Source of the DNA: Amoebophrya sp. A120
Lineage: Eukaryota > Sar > Dinophyceae > Syndiniales > Amoebophryaceae
DNA length: 64,000 nt
Assembly: GCA_905178155.1 (NCBI GenBank)
Contig: CAJINV010000003.1
Span: forward strand, 8,538,799 to 8,602,798
Direction of reading: 5' to 3'
Position numbers and translations under genes: made by a program. The first letter of the stretch is position 1, and each line of letters starts with the position of its first letter. Under the pieces are notes generated by a model. The model searched no databases. It saw only the letters and a program-made list of their open reading frames with translations, and was not told the DNA's origin. Positions 12,901-24,900 of this stretch are shown here, in pieces.

Positions 12901-14077
12901 ATAGTAAGTAGAAAATAAACAAAGCAGTACAACTAGGAGCGGTCGAGGAATATCATGTCACCATGCTCCTGATGGTTACTTAAACTTAACGTTAACTCTT
13001 CTACTTGTGTTTTATTCGATGACAAAATCAAAATCTGCGGTGCGGTAGAGGATTGTTTTTAGTTTGATACTACCAGCAGTGCGCCGAGGGTGATCAGCGA
13101 GAAGAAACCTACCTTGAATCCGCCAAGGGGAAACTCCGTCCGATCCTGCGTCTCCAAATGCTGCACTTGGCGCGACAGGAGTGCGTCGGCGTAGCTCGTC
13201 TCCGGCTCCAAGGAAAGCATACTTTCCAGGCGGGTACGCATGCTCTCCGGCGCAGTCTCTTCGACCGGAACAAACCGATCCAAGATCCGGAAAACGCTGT
13301 CGCGAAAAGTGATCAGGTAAGACACTAGCACGATCATGTAGCTGATACGCAGGACGGCGGAGCACGTCCAGAACCATAGCCGGCCGCAGCGGACCTTCTC
13401 CAGCAGCTTGTCCATTTCCCAGATCTGGTGCTTCTCAGCCGCGCGGACGAGCCACATGACTGAGACGTAGTTCAGCCACATTAGCAGAGCCGTGATCACA
13501 ACCTGAAGTAGGATTGGTTTTCAATATTTCTCCATCTCCTGCAAGATCAAATTCTCCTACAGTACCGCCGCGCTTTATTTGCGGGCTCGTCGCGATGCAC
13601 GATGTCGCGAATAGTAAATTGATATTGTGCTTCTGCCAGATCATTTCCATTTGCTTATCATGCTTTCCTTTGTTTTTTAATCTCGTTCTACCTTTTTCTG
13701 CACGCAGTTCTTCATTTTTCATAAGAGCCAGTGCCAGAGCAGGTAGTTTCTATTTTTGATCTGAAAAGGCTCAGGCTGCGCGCAAGATCATTTACTTAAA
13801 AAAGTACTCCGATCGATTGCACTGTTTGGACTGATCGCTCTGAAATACAACTACATGAAGTACCGTGTTGATTATCCCAGCAGAAGTGGCGTTCAGGGGC
13901 AGCGACAGAACCCCCGTTCCTAAAGCCGCCAGAACCTGATTCGCAACAGTACCCCAAAAACTGACCGGGTGCGCGACCTCATCCGTCTCCATAGAGGTAT
14001 CTACTTCCGCGTCGTCGTCCTCGTCGTTTATGAGAATGCACAACTCGTCCCCCTCCGTCTCATTTGTCACGCAAAAT
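9927..14077 (-). CDS. Amino-acid/auxin permease family (AAAP) transporter
   Basis: A polytopic membrane transporter of the SLC32/36/38-like AAAP family, expected to move amino acids across plasma or vacuolar membranes. Exons in order: 13864-14077, an acidic tail then WGTVANQVLAALGTGVLSLP (TM1); 13074-13502, two or three spans, ending GFFSLITLGALL; about 12430-12794, LAPLVFFPLKWLSYTSYF, then NTGSFGLMSSLVMAFSVQPG; about 11797-11960, MTYGDELQGNVLMNLPKDAW and ALVVLCVFPMIHYPM; about 11252-11310, one hydrophobic span; about 10907-11000, IAAWALAVVCATMGWELDF; about 10372-10450, NVSGAISAFFFLAFFPALIG; and 9927-10120, a last span (YWLFSLFGLAAMVLGLFYPE) and tail. The first two junctions are GT-AG and in frame. 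The YGDELQGNVL motif and the Gly-rich TM1 are the family evidence. Later junctions, substrate and the true start are unresolved. Confidence 0.8.
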
Positions 14078-14630
14078 ATCAAATCTCTATCTCTCCCCTG
14101 CCCTGCATCTTAGAACTGCTTGCATATGCATAAGAGATTCCCGAAGCCGAACGCGAAACAGCACTAAAATTGGTCGTGAAGAATTTGCCATGTTGGGAGA
14201 CTAACGGCAGGGCGTACTTGATGTAACGAATGAGTGAACGACTGGCGGCCCCTGACGCACGTTGTCAGCCCGATGGCCTGGTCTGCCGGCCCGATTTCAT
14301 CCGACTTTTTTTTCTTCCATTAGAGGGTGCACAGGCAGACCATGCAGATAAAATTGTCGTGCAAAACTTATGCACACAATACATTGGCATTGTCATGCAG
14401 AAGCTGCTTCTTTCTCTTTGGCAGCGCTCGCATTGCTGTGAATGCCACAGCCATCCAAATGAGAGCGAGGGGGAGTTGAAGTTGTGCAATTTCATATCGT
14501 CGCTACTCGTCGATGCGGACTTCATAAGGTCATGCTCGATGTTTATCAGAGCGCACAACTCGTCCGCCTCGTCCCCGTCATTTAGCATTGGCAAGCAAAA
14601 CCAAAATACAACATCATCTCTAACGCATAC

Positions 14631-15828
14631 TTATTTATTCCATTTATCTTTTGGAATTGAGCACTTTGTAGTTTTTGCATGACAACAAGTTTTGGAAGAT
14701 GATGATGCCCACGCCTTCATGTGATCCTGATCCCCCTGTGGAGATTTCATAATTTTCAGCATGAGCCAGCTACAACAGTAGGACCAGTTGAGGACTGGCT
14801 TATGTTGCTTCTCAGGCCCTCCACCTGCAAGTGACGGGAAGCGGGGCGGGGAGGTCCTCTGCACTCTCGTAATGTTGTTAGAGCCGGCGCGGGATCTTCG
14901 GGCCTGTCGAACCGGAGCTGCTGCGTTGCTGAGGAGTCCCGAAGTTGGGGACGTCTTGCTTGATGCGACTGCCGCTGCGTCAGCATTGATCATCGTTGAT
15001 GAGGACGAGCTGGCGGCGGCGTAGAAGTTGTTGTCAAAGTCCTCTCGTCCTTCTCCCTCCCCTGCTGCGGCGACCCGATATCGGCCTGTACCGGAGAGCA
15101 GCGTATGAAAATGTCGGGAGGGAAACTTTTATTTGTAGTTCTGGCAGCGGTCGTACTAGCGGAAAAATATCAAAACTTACAATTCGCAGGAAAGCTTGTC
15201 GTGGGCGTCTTGCTGCAACCCGAGGCGGCGAAGATGAGACTGAGCTACAACTATGCAGAGGCAGAGCCTGGACTAGAAAATTGAATGGCGTGCTGAATAT
15301 CACGAGCAGAATCAAAAGTCAAAAACCTACAGCTACAACCTAGAGCGCTCCGATACTTCTACTACGGTGAAATAAAAACCTGGGTCTGGGTGGACTGCGC
15401 ATGCTCACGGCATACGCGTAAATGAAGATTCCCATTTTGTTTCTCTATCTTGTGCCTGGAAAAAATGGGCGAAGGTACGAGCTTTCATTTCTTTTGCCTG
15501 AGTATGGCACTCTAACTTCATCTCCACCCGTGCCGTTTATGATAGGTTCCCAACCGACATTCCCATAGAGTGCCTCTTCTTGGTCGTCGAGAAGGTACCG
15601 CGAGTGCTCCTCCATCCTCCTCGGTGCGACTGCGGATCCTGCGCCGACGGTCCTGCTGCGCGATTGAAGATTTGTCCTCATGCTCGTGGCGGACCAAATC
15701 TTACTGATAATTCGCACCAGTGAATTAGAATTTGTGAAGCAGCGAATCTGCGCTTGCGACACGACAGAAGATGAGGATCTTACCGAGGTGGAGCAGATAA
15801 AACAATAGAAATACAACCAACAGCACAA
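14631..15828 (-). CDS. Candidate N-terminal exons of the transporter, or a separate small gene
   Basis: Two open stretches look coding. About 14780-15030 is Ala/Ser/Arg-rich, with INADAAAVASSKTSPTSG. About 15450-15700 contains MEEHSRYLLDDQEEALYGNV and GGDEVRVPYSGKR. Both are hydrophilic, as expected for a cytosolic tail ahead of the TM1 exon at 13864-14077, which itself begins without an ATG. I could not define the splice sites, so belonging to the transporter is an inference from order, strand and the missing start. Confidence 0.35.
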
Positions 15829-16200
15829 AGTTTGTATTGCAAATAAGCTCTACTCGGGACAGCTCTTGGCGTTTTTCGATTCCGATGGTCGCACGGAAAA
15901 AAAGGGTTATACTTTACTTGTTGTGATAAGCTCTTCAAAATAAAAACTCTTAGAACACCGCTGCAATAAGATAATGAGGTATAATAAATGCTAATGCTAC
16001 TTGATGTTGATAAATCACGACTCCGAATCACGATAATCCAAAATAAACCTGGTCGCAAAAATATTGTGCAAAAGGAAACTTCATCTAACTACATAGAAGA
16101 CAATTTTCGAAATACATATCATCTTGCGCAAGGAACTAGTTGCTTGATCCCTATTATTGGTAATTTCATGAGGGAAATGACGATAGAGATCCGATTATGT

Positions 16201-16455
16201 TCATTTCGATCTGGTGTCCGGGGGATCTTGTCTTTGCTCTGTTTCTGCAGAGAACGGATCAAATTTCATTTCCGACACAGAAGGCGCAGCCGCGATAAAC
16301 GCTTGCATCCGAAGATCTTGAATTCCATACAACGAAATTTGTTGCAGACGGTGGTGGTGCAATTCTTTGACATGATTTTGAATCATATATAGCTCTGATC
16401 CTTGCAAGGCTGACCCCCACATCATCACATCATGCTTCAACTTGAGAAATTTCAT
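16201..16455 (-). CDS. Small hypothetical ORF, 84 aa
   Basis: It starts with ATG and ends with TGA. It has a His/Gln-rich middle (HVKELHHHRLQQISLYG) and a polar tail ending QDPPDTRSK. No family is recognised. It could be a real small gene, an exon or chance. Confidence 0.25.
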   Translation of the reverse strand: MKFLKLKHDVMMWGSALQGSELYMIQNHVKELHHHRLQQISLYGIQDLRMQAFIAAAPSVSEMKFDPFSAETEQRQDPPDTRSK

Positions 16456-16982
16456 GCATAAGCATGCCCATGCATGCAGCTCTCGGAAAAAAAAAGAAGC
16501 TTATCCTTATGTACACAGATCGCGTTGGAGTTGGTCGTTCATTATTCCGACAATCCTCACGATCACCGACTCCGACATCACATCCAACTTGATTCAGACC
16601 GAAGGCGAATGCTGAAGAACCTTTCACTGTCTAGGAGATTCTTTCACGTCGCTCGCGTTTCCGATTGTTGAGGCATTTTCATGAATGTGACAGATCGATA
16701 TCCGTTGTAAGTACTTAAGTAGGCAAGTAGGCCGGGGCACGTTGTTTATGTTTAGTTGACCGAATGAACCTGAGTGTTGGCCGCGCGCTTTGTAGTATAG
16801 GTACAAGTACAAGTAAATTCAGCTGCGAAAGCAACCGCCTATTCAGTTGACCGAATCTTCAATGGCGCAGTTTCTACTGTTGCGTTTGCTCCTTGTAGCA
16901 AGTTAGGACACTCACCGATAATGTAGCATGATTCTTAGCATCTGCAGCGCGCATTCATCAGATCAAGTTAATGGGGCTCATC

Positions 16983-17012
16983 CTAGTCTAGTGTAGTCTA
17001 GTCTAGTCTAGT
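16983..17012 (+). repeat. TCTAG microsatellite
   Basis: About six units of a 5-base repeat (AGTCT/TCTAG register) with one variant unit. The surrounding 16460-17350 region has no supported gene; it also holds an 11-base C run near 17231. Confidence 0.8.
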
Positions 17013-17618
17013 CCATGGGGCGGTCGCGGTGGCGGTGGCCTCTTACCAGCAAGCTCGATAGAGCGTGGCAGGGAGCAACGCGATGCTTTGCACCACGGGC
17101 ACACGACTACAAGGTGCAAGTCTTCGACATAAATCTAGGCGTCAAAAAATACAAAAACCAGCAATCATCACAGCGAGACTTTAGAAAACAGACTTTCAGG
17201 GCGGAAAGGAGGTAAATCATGACTTGGAGACCCCCCCCCCCATTTGACGTTGGAAAATGAATCGCCCCGTTGAGGAGCGGGGGCCGACATGTTACAACTG
17301 CGAGCATTTCGCATGCAAATAGAGAAAGAGATAGAAAGACATACTAAACTATACAGAAATCAAGTGGCGAGCTGTTTCTTTCCTCAATTTTGGCTGTGCA
17401 GAGGATCCTCCCTCCCGTAAGCCGTGGCGTAGGACGTTGCGCCGCCCGACGATGCGGCGCGGCGAAAGGGGATAGCTAAATGCTACGACCGAAAAAACTT
17501 GGGCGCCATGCAGCGCAAGGTTACCCGCAAAGGCATGCGGCAAGACAGGTACGTCGTATCTCTCCAACATTAGGGTCGGTCTAATGCTTTAAACAATATC
17601 TCAACTACATCGAGTCAA

Positions 17619-17752
17619 CATCAATGCACAGTGCTTCCAGATGTAGATCTTCTTGCTTGGGACTCCGGGTCGGCAGCCTCTAGATCTTCAAAACACGACG
17701 ACAGGCAGCTGCCGGATTGCAACGTGCAAAGGCAAGAAGCACAGCCGCTGGA
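17619..17752 (-). CDS. Possible Cys-rich terminal exon
   Basis: After a CATTCCAG acceptor the minus strand reads GCASCLCTLQSGSCLSSCFE and then a short polar tail to TGA. The cysteine spacing is suggestive but matches no domain I can name. A second open stretch at 17349-17570 (MLERYDVPVLPHAFAG) may or may not be linked. The region 17760-18650 shows no supportable gene. Confidence 0.25.
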
Positions 17753-18654
17753 ATGAAATAGAGCATTTTATTACCCTATCCAGACCACAATTTGAATTTT
17801 CATCATAATCTGAAACGCTTCACGTCCTCTTCCAAAAAAATCTTATGCCCGGAGGAACAAGGAAAGGGACAGGGAGCTAGTTTTTCCGCGCCGGTTCTAG
17901 TCATCCCTAATTTTTATTTTTATCCTTTTGATGGTTTTGTCGTCTATGTCCAAGACTGCAAAAAAATACGTAAAATAAAGTCGTGACGTCGAGTAGTAGC
18001 CGCTGGTGCAGGGTGTGCAAGTTATATGTTCTGTACCTGTAGAAATGCAAATAGATTTTGAACTAACAAGTTGATGTAACGTGGAAAGATAAAGTAGACG
18101 AGCAACAGCAATTCGAAGTAGCGAACTGCTTTGGCTTGTGCATTGTGACAGTGAGACTCCATCAAGCTATGCAATGATGTCCCTATGATACTTGTTCTAG
18201 GGTGCAACGTGATAGTACATGCTTGCTTTTTGCTTTCTCATTCTCAAAGATTTTCGTCGTGCCGTTTTTTTCGTAGTTCGTTCTGTGAAGGCGGGGCATC
18301 TTCTTAGGTGTGGTCTTGTATAATGTTATCATTTATCTTCTATCATTGATAGAAAGATTTAGACCTTATCTTATCACCAGCAACACAGCTTGATGAAAAT
18401 TGATATCACAAATTAAACTCATCGTCTTGATTGTCTCGTTAAGGTTCATAGAAACTGAAACTCCACACCATCTTCACTGTTCTTTTGCCCCGTTCGAAAG
18501 CACATCCTCTTACAGTTTTTTTCTACGGTCTAACATCTCCTTCGGAGGATGCAAGGAAAATTCCTTCCGGATTAATGAAGCAAACCACGATAATTCTTTT
18601 TCCTTCTCCCAATTAATATTGTTCCTCGCCCCCCCCGCGCCGGGGTGTCGTCGG

Positions 18655-20474
18655 TCATTCTTCGTGGTCGGCAAATGGATCGTAATCTTCGTGCTCCTCT
18701 CCCTCCGCAGCGTCCCCAAAGCCCTCCCGGTCTAAATTGAAATCGCAAAACTTTCGAAAAAAATCTGCCGTTCGGCTTGAACAATCCAGCGCGTTTGTGT
18801 TTGCTTTTCCTTTTTTGCGGAACTGCACGCACGAACCAAAAGTATTGCCTGTCGCGACCCTTGTCCCCTCTGTCGTAGGTGCGGACATTTTCTGACCTGC
18901 TGCTCCCCCTTGCAGCTAGGCAAAGGGGCCACGGCCTTGGCTCCCCTTGCGACCTTACGTTTGTGCTTATGCTCTGTCGTTTAGGCTCTGGCAAGGGTGC
19001 AGCTCCTGCTTTATTGATCATATTGGCAGCAGGCCTCACGGGGTCCGGCTTGCGAGTTTCGGGTGAGGCCCTCCGGAGGCTAGAATACATCCTGGGACCG
19101 AAAGCAGTGAAGTCCCAGCATGCCATCGCTCGCGTGAAAAAAACCTGCATGTTTGAAAAAGAGAAATTGGCCTCCCTCCCAAGGTCGAGGGTGCCTGTTG
19201 AGGCCCCCAAGGGTCTTCAATCCAGAGGACGAGATCGGCAAAGAGGGCTTTGTCGTGAGGGCAAAAACGAAAAAAGCTGCGGACTCCGCGCGAGGAGCTT
19301 CTGGAATGCGGGGCGCGAAGGTACTCCCGCTCCAAAGGCAAAGCCATCGCCTCGCTCATTCATGTAGGACTCGCGTTCTTGTGCTTTCCTGGTCCTGGAG
19401 TGTCACGCGACACGCCGCGCGCAAGTATTTGCGGCCTGCGCCTCGGATTTCAGAAACCCGAGTTTTTTTTTTGAAAGTTTTGAGATTTTAATTCTGACCA
19501 CATCATATTCTGCCTTGGCGGCGTCCACGAAGTCCTCCCGAGCTACGGATGCCGGCAGAGCGACCTCCGTGTCTTGAGCTGTATTGCTTGAGCCTCGTAG
19601 TGGCCCGGCAGCCGCGGTGGAACCTCCGTTCGCGTTGGTGTTGCCCTCACCCTCAGCCGGCACTGCGCTAGGTGGGCCAGCCTGTGGCATGGCGATACTT
19701 GCCAACGCGTTGAGATGCAGTTCATTCTCCCGATCTTTCTCGTCGAGCGTGTGGACTTCCAATCTGTATCGGGAAGAAAAAAAAAAGTTTGCCGCAGTCC
19801 CAGTCACAAAGTGAAAGTGGCAGGTTTTGATGCATGATAATAAATCTTTTTTGGAATGTTGCAAAACACAACTAGAAGGGATGCGTGTTCTTTGACATCA
19901 CACGACAGACATTTTGGCTTTGGAAAAATGAACATGCGTGGAGATCGGGATCGCGACAAACTTTTTTTGTCTCTGTATGCTGGATAGGTCGATCTTCGAC
20001 ATCAATGCCTGGAGATTGGGGCTTTCCAACTGCGGCTGGTCTGCCGTCGTTGTCGACGCTCCGGGTGGAGCCAGCAACTTTTCATCCTCATCCTCGTCGT
20101 TTTCGTTACTCGTTGCTCCTTTGCCAGAATGCTCGTGGACAATTCCCCTCCCCCCCCTACGAATCTCGTTGGTGGTGCAAAAACACGTATCCGATCTTTG
20201 GCTTTGGGCTTTGGCGCACGTCGATGCAGTATTGAGAAGTAGGGTTCTTTACCTGACGAGGCTCACGACAGGGACAGCCACATATATAGTAATTATACCA
20301 CCCTGGTGCTGCTATGCAAAAGCTGTTTCGGCGCCAGCAACTTAATAAACTTCTTGAAGATTGGAATTCCCCGTTTTCTTACTCGTCTTGGGGCACCTCA
20401 GAAGAGGAGGAGGGGGAAGCAAAAGCATGCCCACTCTCATAGCCAGGTGGCGGGAGGACCTGTGGTTTTGTCAT
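18655..20474 (-). CDS. Acidic hypothetical protein, multi-exon
   Basis: The first exon, 20383-20474, starts at ATG (MTKPQVLPPPGYESG) and ends in a GT donor. The second starts at 20108 after an AG acceptor and joins in frame to give a run of Asp/Glu (NENDEDEDEK), then QPQLESPNLQALMSKIDLSS near 19990. A third (about 19410-19760) carries LEVHTLDEKDRENELHLNAL, an Ala/Gly/Asn-rich linker and AKAEYDVVRIKISKL. The region 19040-19350 is open in competing frames. The C-terminal exon, 18655-18888, ends GEEHEDYDPFADHEE before TAA-region sequence. The protein is hydrophilic with no membrane spans. Function unknown. The exact splice into exon 3 is unresolved; the nearby shared ATACAG would shift frame. 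Confidence 0.55.
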
Positions 20475-21944
20475 CGCGATGAATCTCAAGAGGAATAGAA
20501 ACTCAAAGGTTGCATCTCTGCTGCGCTGGCTGCTCGTGCAGGTGTATGCTCGGCTTCTACATTTAGATTTACAATTCACTATCGCGAAGCCTGGAAAAAT
20601 TAAGTCTTCGTTCTGAACTGGCTCTGCCACTGCTTCTGCTTACGACATTTTTAGCCTGCCATAGCTGTAGTCAAGCTCCAATGTCCTCGACGAAGGACTC
20701 GTCATCGTCTTTTATTGCACGACCGAGGTCGGACACATAGAAACAACATCACAGATTTATCATTATCTTACTCACTTACACTTCACAGAAGAGTGCTGTT
20801 ATGCATTCGAATAAATCTATTTTCCTTTTCCGCATGATGATGAAACTAAAAATTTCTATCTCCTGAAGAGGTCGTGATGAAGTATCCTGCTTAATACCCC
20901 ATTGCTTAGCGCCGCCGCCGTAGCGGAGCTCGGACGGTGCGGAATCCTATGCAGTGCAATCATGCCCCCTGCCACGCCACTGGAAGAGTTCGAGTTCGTC
21001 TTGTTGGATCATGGACAGCTCATAATAAACCGGCTGCGCGCAGCGTGCACTAGGCGCACGACGACTTCTTTGGCAAGGACCTTACACTCACACACTTAGT
21101 GCGGTTTACCTTTTACTTTTATAAGGTTACATGTAGAATTTATATAGATATACCTAAACCTAAGTACTTGCCACACGCAGACGCTGCCTTCGAAGTTTTC
21201 TTATTGCACTACGGAAGTCATCTTCATCACGAGAGTGATTTTTGAGTATGTAGTGTACGTAGGCGTTGTAGTGCAAGGAGGTTTTCTTGCAGCAGAACTT
21301 AAGGCATGGGGACATGCTTTCACGGGATAACTCCTGAGACTGCTGCTGGAGCTCAACGGGGGCGGTAGTTCTATCCAGCGTAGAATGCCCCTCAGGCTCG
21401 ACCCCACTTCCTCTTCGTAATCGTAAAGCAGTACACCCACACAGACGCAGCTGCGTAGCGCAATTCATCAAAATAAATCTTCAACACACGACATCTTTAA
21501 ACCTTTTTTGCACGTAATTGCATTTGATGATGTAAGTACAACTTACTATTCATCTTTTTTCATACCAAGAATTGAAATTCCCGAGAACAAGGGAGATTTT
21601 ACGCAGCATAGATACGCCTGGTGGAGGCAGTATTGTCGAGAAGGTCGCATTCTTGCTCTGCAGTCCGTTCGAACCTGACGACGACGCCGTTGGGGGCGCA
21701 CCAACGCCATGGCTGGCACTTGTTGCCAGGGGAGATTTTATTTTGGTGATCCCCGCGCGGGTATCAACTGCAAAGGTATCAGACTCAGGTACATCAAATC
21801 ACATGATTGCTGTCTAGCTGTGCTTGTTGATCTTCTGAATGTGATGTGTGACAGGAGTGTTGATACAGAGTCCTTTTATTTTTCATTCTGGAAGACGAAG
21901 AATTCGCCAGCCGCATCCGCATGCAACTTGAATTTATAGAATTT
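20475..21944. other. Intergenic stretch, nothing assigned
   Basis: Only short ORFs on both strands with no exon-like continuity. It separates the acidic hypothetical gene from the 3' end of the next minus-strand gene and probably holds UTRs and promoter sequence. Confidence 0.4.
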
Positions 21945-24900
21945 TTACCCAGTGAGATACTTTTGCAAGGCATAGCGGGACGTGTTCGAGGGTGGCGGTG
22001 GCAGCACGTCTGAGGCTGGAGAAATCCGATTGCGCACTGAAGAGCTGGCTGGCGTGATGGCGGTGTTGTCTCTTTCATGTTGCGCGACCACTGTGGACCC
22101 AGTCGCAGCACTTCCTTGTTCCCCGGTATCAATGGAAAGGCCTGCACCCCAGCTACGTTTGGCATGATGAAGACCACGGTTAGCTGCACCGGTCGACGAG
22201 GACGTCGCTGCACTCGCAACGCCACCCGCAGTATGGCCGCTCCCATTCCAATGCAGACCATGAGCTTGAGCTTGAGGGGCTGCAACAGTGCCCGTGCTGC
22301 GTCCTCCACCACCCTGGCCGGTGACGCTGTGATCTCCACCACTTCGACTTCTTTCCGTGGCACCGGCGGCCTGCGCCTGGTGCTCGTCGGATTGTAACAA
22401 GGAGTCTCCGGGCGCGGGCCGATTTCGAAAAGGACCGTTTTTCCCCCCGTCGCTTACCTCCAGGTTGCGCACCGAAGCTGAGTCGTGGTCCATGAACTCT
22501 GCATGCGGTGCGAACTCTTGCAGCGGCAAAATCCCGTCCGGCGGCGGTTGCGAAAAAGGGTTTTGATTGTACGTATACAAGTGCTCCGGCGCGGAAGAGC
22601 CCCCGGCGGTAGCGTCGTCGGAGGACAACATCTCCGAAGCATCGTCACAAATAATATCACGGATGTCAGTATGGCAGTGCCAAGTGGAAACTCGTCAAAA
22701 GGGAAAAAAATGTCGTAAGTAGTTGCTGGACTTTCCGCACTTTTTTGCGGGGCCGGGAAACCACATACTCGCGTCATACTTGTTTCCAACTCCACCAGCT
22801 TCGCTCTTTGCTCATGTCATAATTCTACATGAAAAATCAGGCTTGTTGTCCGAGGCTTCATGTGGCCTCCATGCAATGCAGACGCTTTGTTATATTATGT
22901 TCATGTTGTCATTGTCAAGCTGCATCTCCCCGGCAAACTACCTATTTCCATTCTGTCGATTTTCTACGTGACACACTTCGATTCATAATCAGCAATCTGT
23001 TTTAGCACTGTATCTTCCTCCTGAAGATGGCCTTCAAGTTTGTTGTTATTGTTGCTGGTTGTGGTGGAGGACATCTTGTGATATAAATCTCCCATAAACG
23101 GCGTATCGTGTTCTTGCTGTCCCAACAGATCCGCTGGCGGAGGTGGGCCCCGACCGGCGCTCAGCTGTAATTTGAATTTTAAATAAACGCAGCTGCGGAG
23201 CCACGATGCATTTTTTATTTTAGCTTTTTAACACATCGAACTCGTCAGGTACGCAGAAAAGCGGTCTTCTCTTGTCTACTACACATCGAACTGGTGTTTT
23301 TTTTTTTAATTTTCACTTAGTAAAACAGCGCAAGTCACTTGCACTTGCCGACCACATCGCGCGGGGCCTGCGCCGCGATTGCAAATTTACTACGACCCGG
23401 GAATAATTAAGTCGCGCTTCAGGGTCGGCAAAAGAAAAGTTAGGGCATGGCAAAACAATGCCAATGAGATTGCTGGCGCATCACCTCTATCTGTGTGAGG
23501 AACACACAGACGCTCGAAGACTAAAGATAAAAAATACGGCAGGAGTAGCAAGCACAAAACTAAACGAGGGCACCTCGAAAAAAAAAATCCAGACCTACTC
23601 TGCCACAAATGTCAATGACGTACGGAAGTAATTGGTATTGGCTTCAAATCATCTTCAGTACCTGTGGTTTATCCTGTGCAAAAACGTCCCCGCCCCATTC
23701 TTGGTATAATGATTGAATCTGTAGTACTACTCACATTCAGCAAGCGAATGTCAAAAGAAGATACTAGGGCATACCTGCTATGGTATATCATGCAGCCCGT
23801 GCCTTCCTCGTCCCCGCAACATGAGTAGAGGCACACTCTGTAAATTGTTAACGTAGTGGTTCTGTACCTGTAGTGCAAGGACACCGGGGATTCCGCATTT
23901 CTATCCCAGTAAGTAGAACAACATGCTGGAGCTGCAGGCGCGACGGCGACCGCGAGCGGTTGCATAAAATCAAAATGAAATTAGGATGATTAAGGAAATA
24001 ACAGCACCTCATAAAACCAAAGGCACAAAAATGACGCTCTTCCTTGCTCTGGCTTTGCCCTTATTTGAAGGGTTGATATCTCGACAGAACCTATGGGGTG
24101 GGCACGTTTTTACATAGGATACTGTTGGTTCTGCAGATGGTGGCCTGTTGCTGCAGGGGGAACTGGCGCCGGCAGTGGCATAGGCATGTTTTTGTGCGCC
24201 ATGCTCTTGCTATGCGCACCAGCCATGTTTAGGGCGTTCTTGTTAGACGCACTGCCCGTATTTCTTGGCGTGAATTCAGTCCGAGACCCGATGTCTTCGA
24301 ACGAAATTGCAATCGGCTTGTTGTGTCTTTATAGAGGGCAAGTGAGCGATCTTGGCGATGAAACGAGTGCTGCTAGCAAGGCCTACTTTCAAGAAAAGCA
24401 CAAGTCGCATTGTGCCATGTTGCGATTTTGGAGCTTATTTCAGCCGTTTCGTCATGCAAGAAGCGCAGCAAATCCAAAATCAGGGAAAGTATACTTAATT
24501 CCATGCGTTCTTGGTTTACTTAGTGTTAGTTCCGGACTGATTTGATGAGGAAGAGCGGACTAGGGAAAAATCCACTACCCACACGAGGAGGAGGACCAGC
24601 TGCGTTCTAGCAGCACGCGGAAAGAAGAAGATCACCCACTTTCCCTCCATAGTCCCCCGCTCTGGACGCGGTTCACGCCCAGTGTACTTGTATGGAAGCG
24701 TCAGGATAGCAATCGACAAAGTTGAAAAAATTGTAAATGCAGTGCGTTTCTCTTTCTTGTGTTCTAGGAGGGCACGCGAGTGAGAGCAATTGTCAGCCTG
24801 TTTGGGATTGTTATAGGAGATAGAGCTGCTAGAATGAAAGTAAATCAGTAGCACGACCGAGCTCGTCTTTTTTGCCGACGAAGCATGACAGTGACAAAAT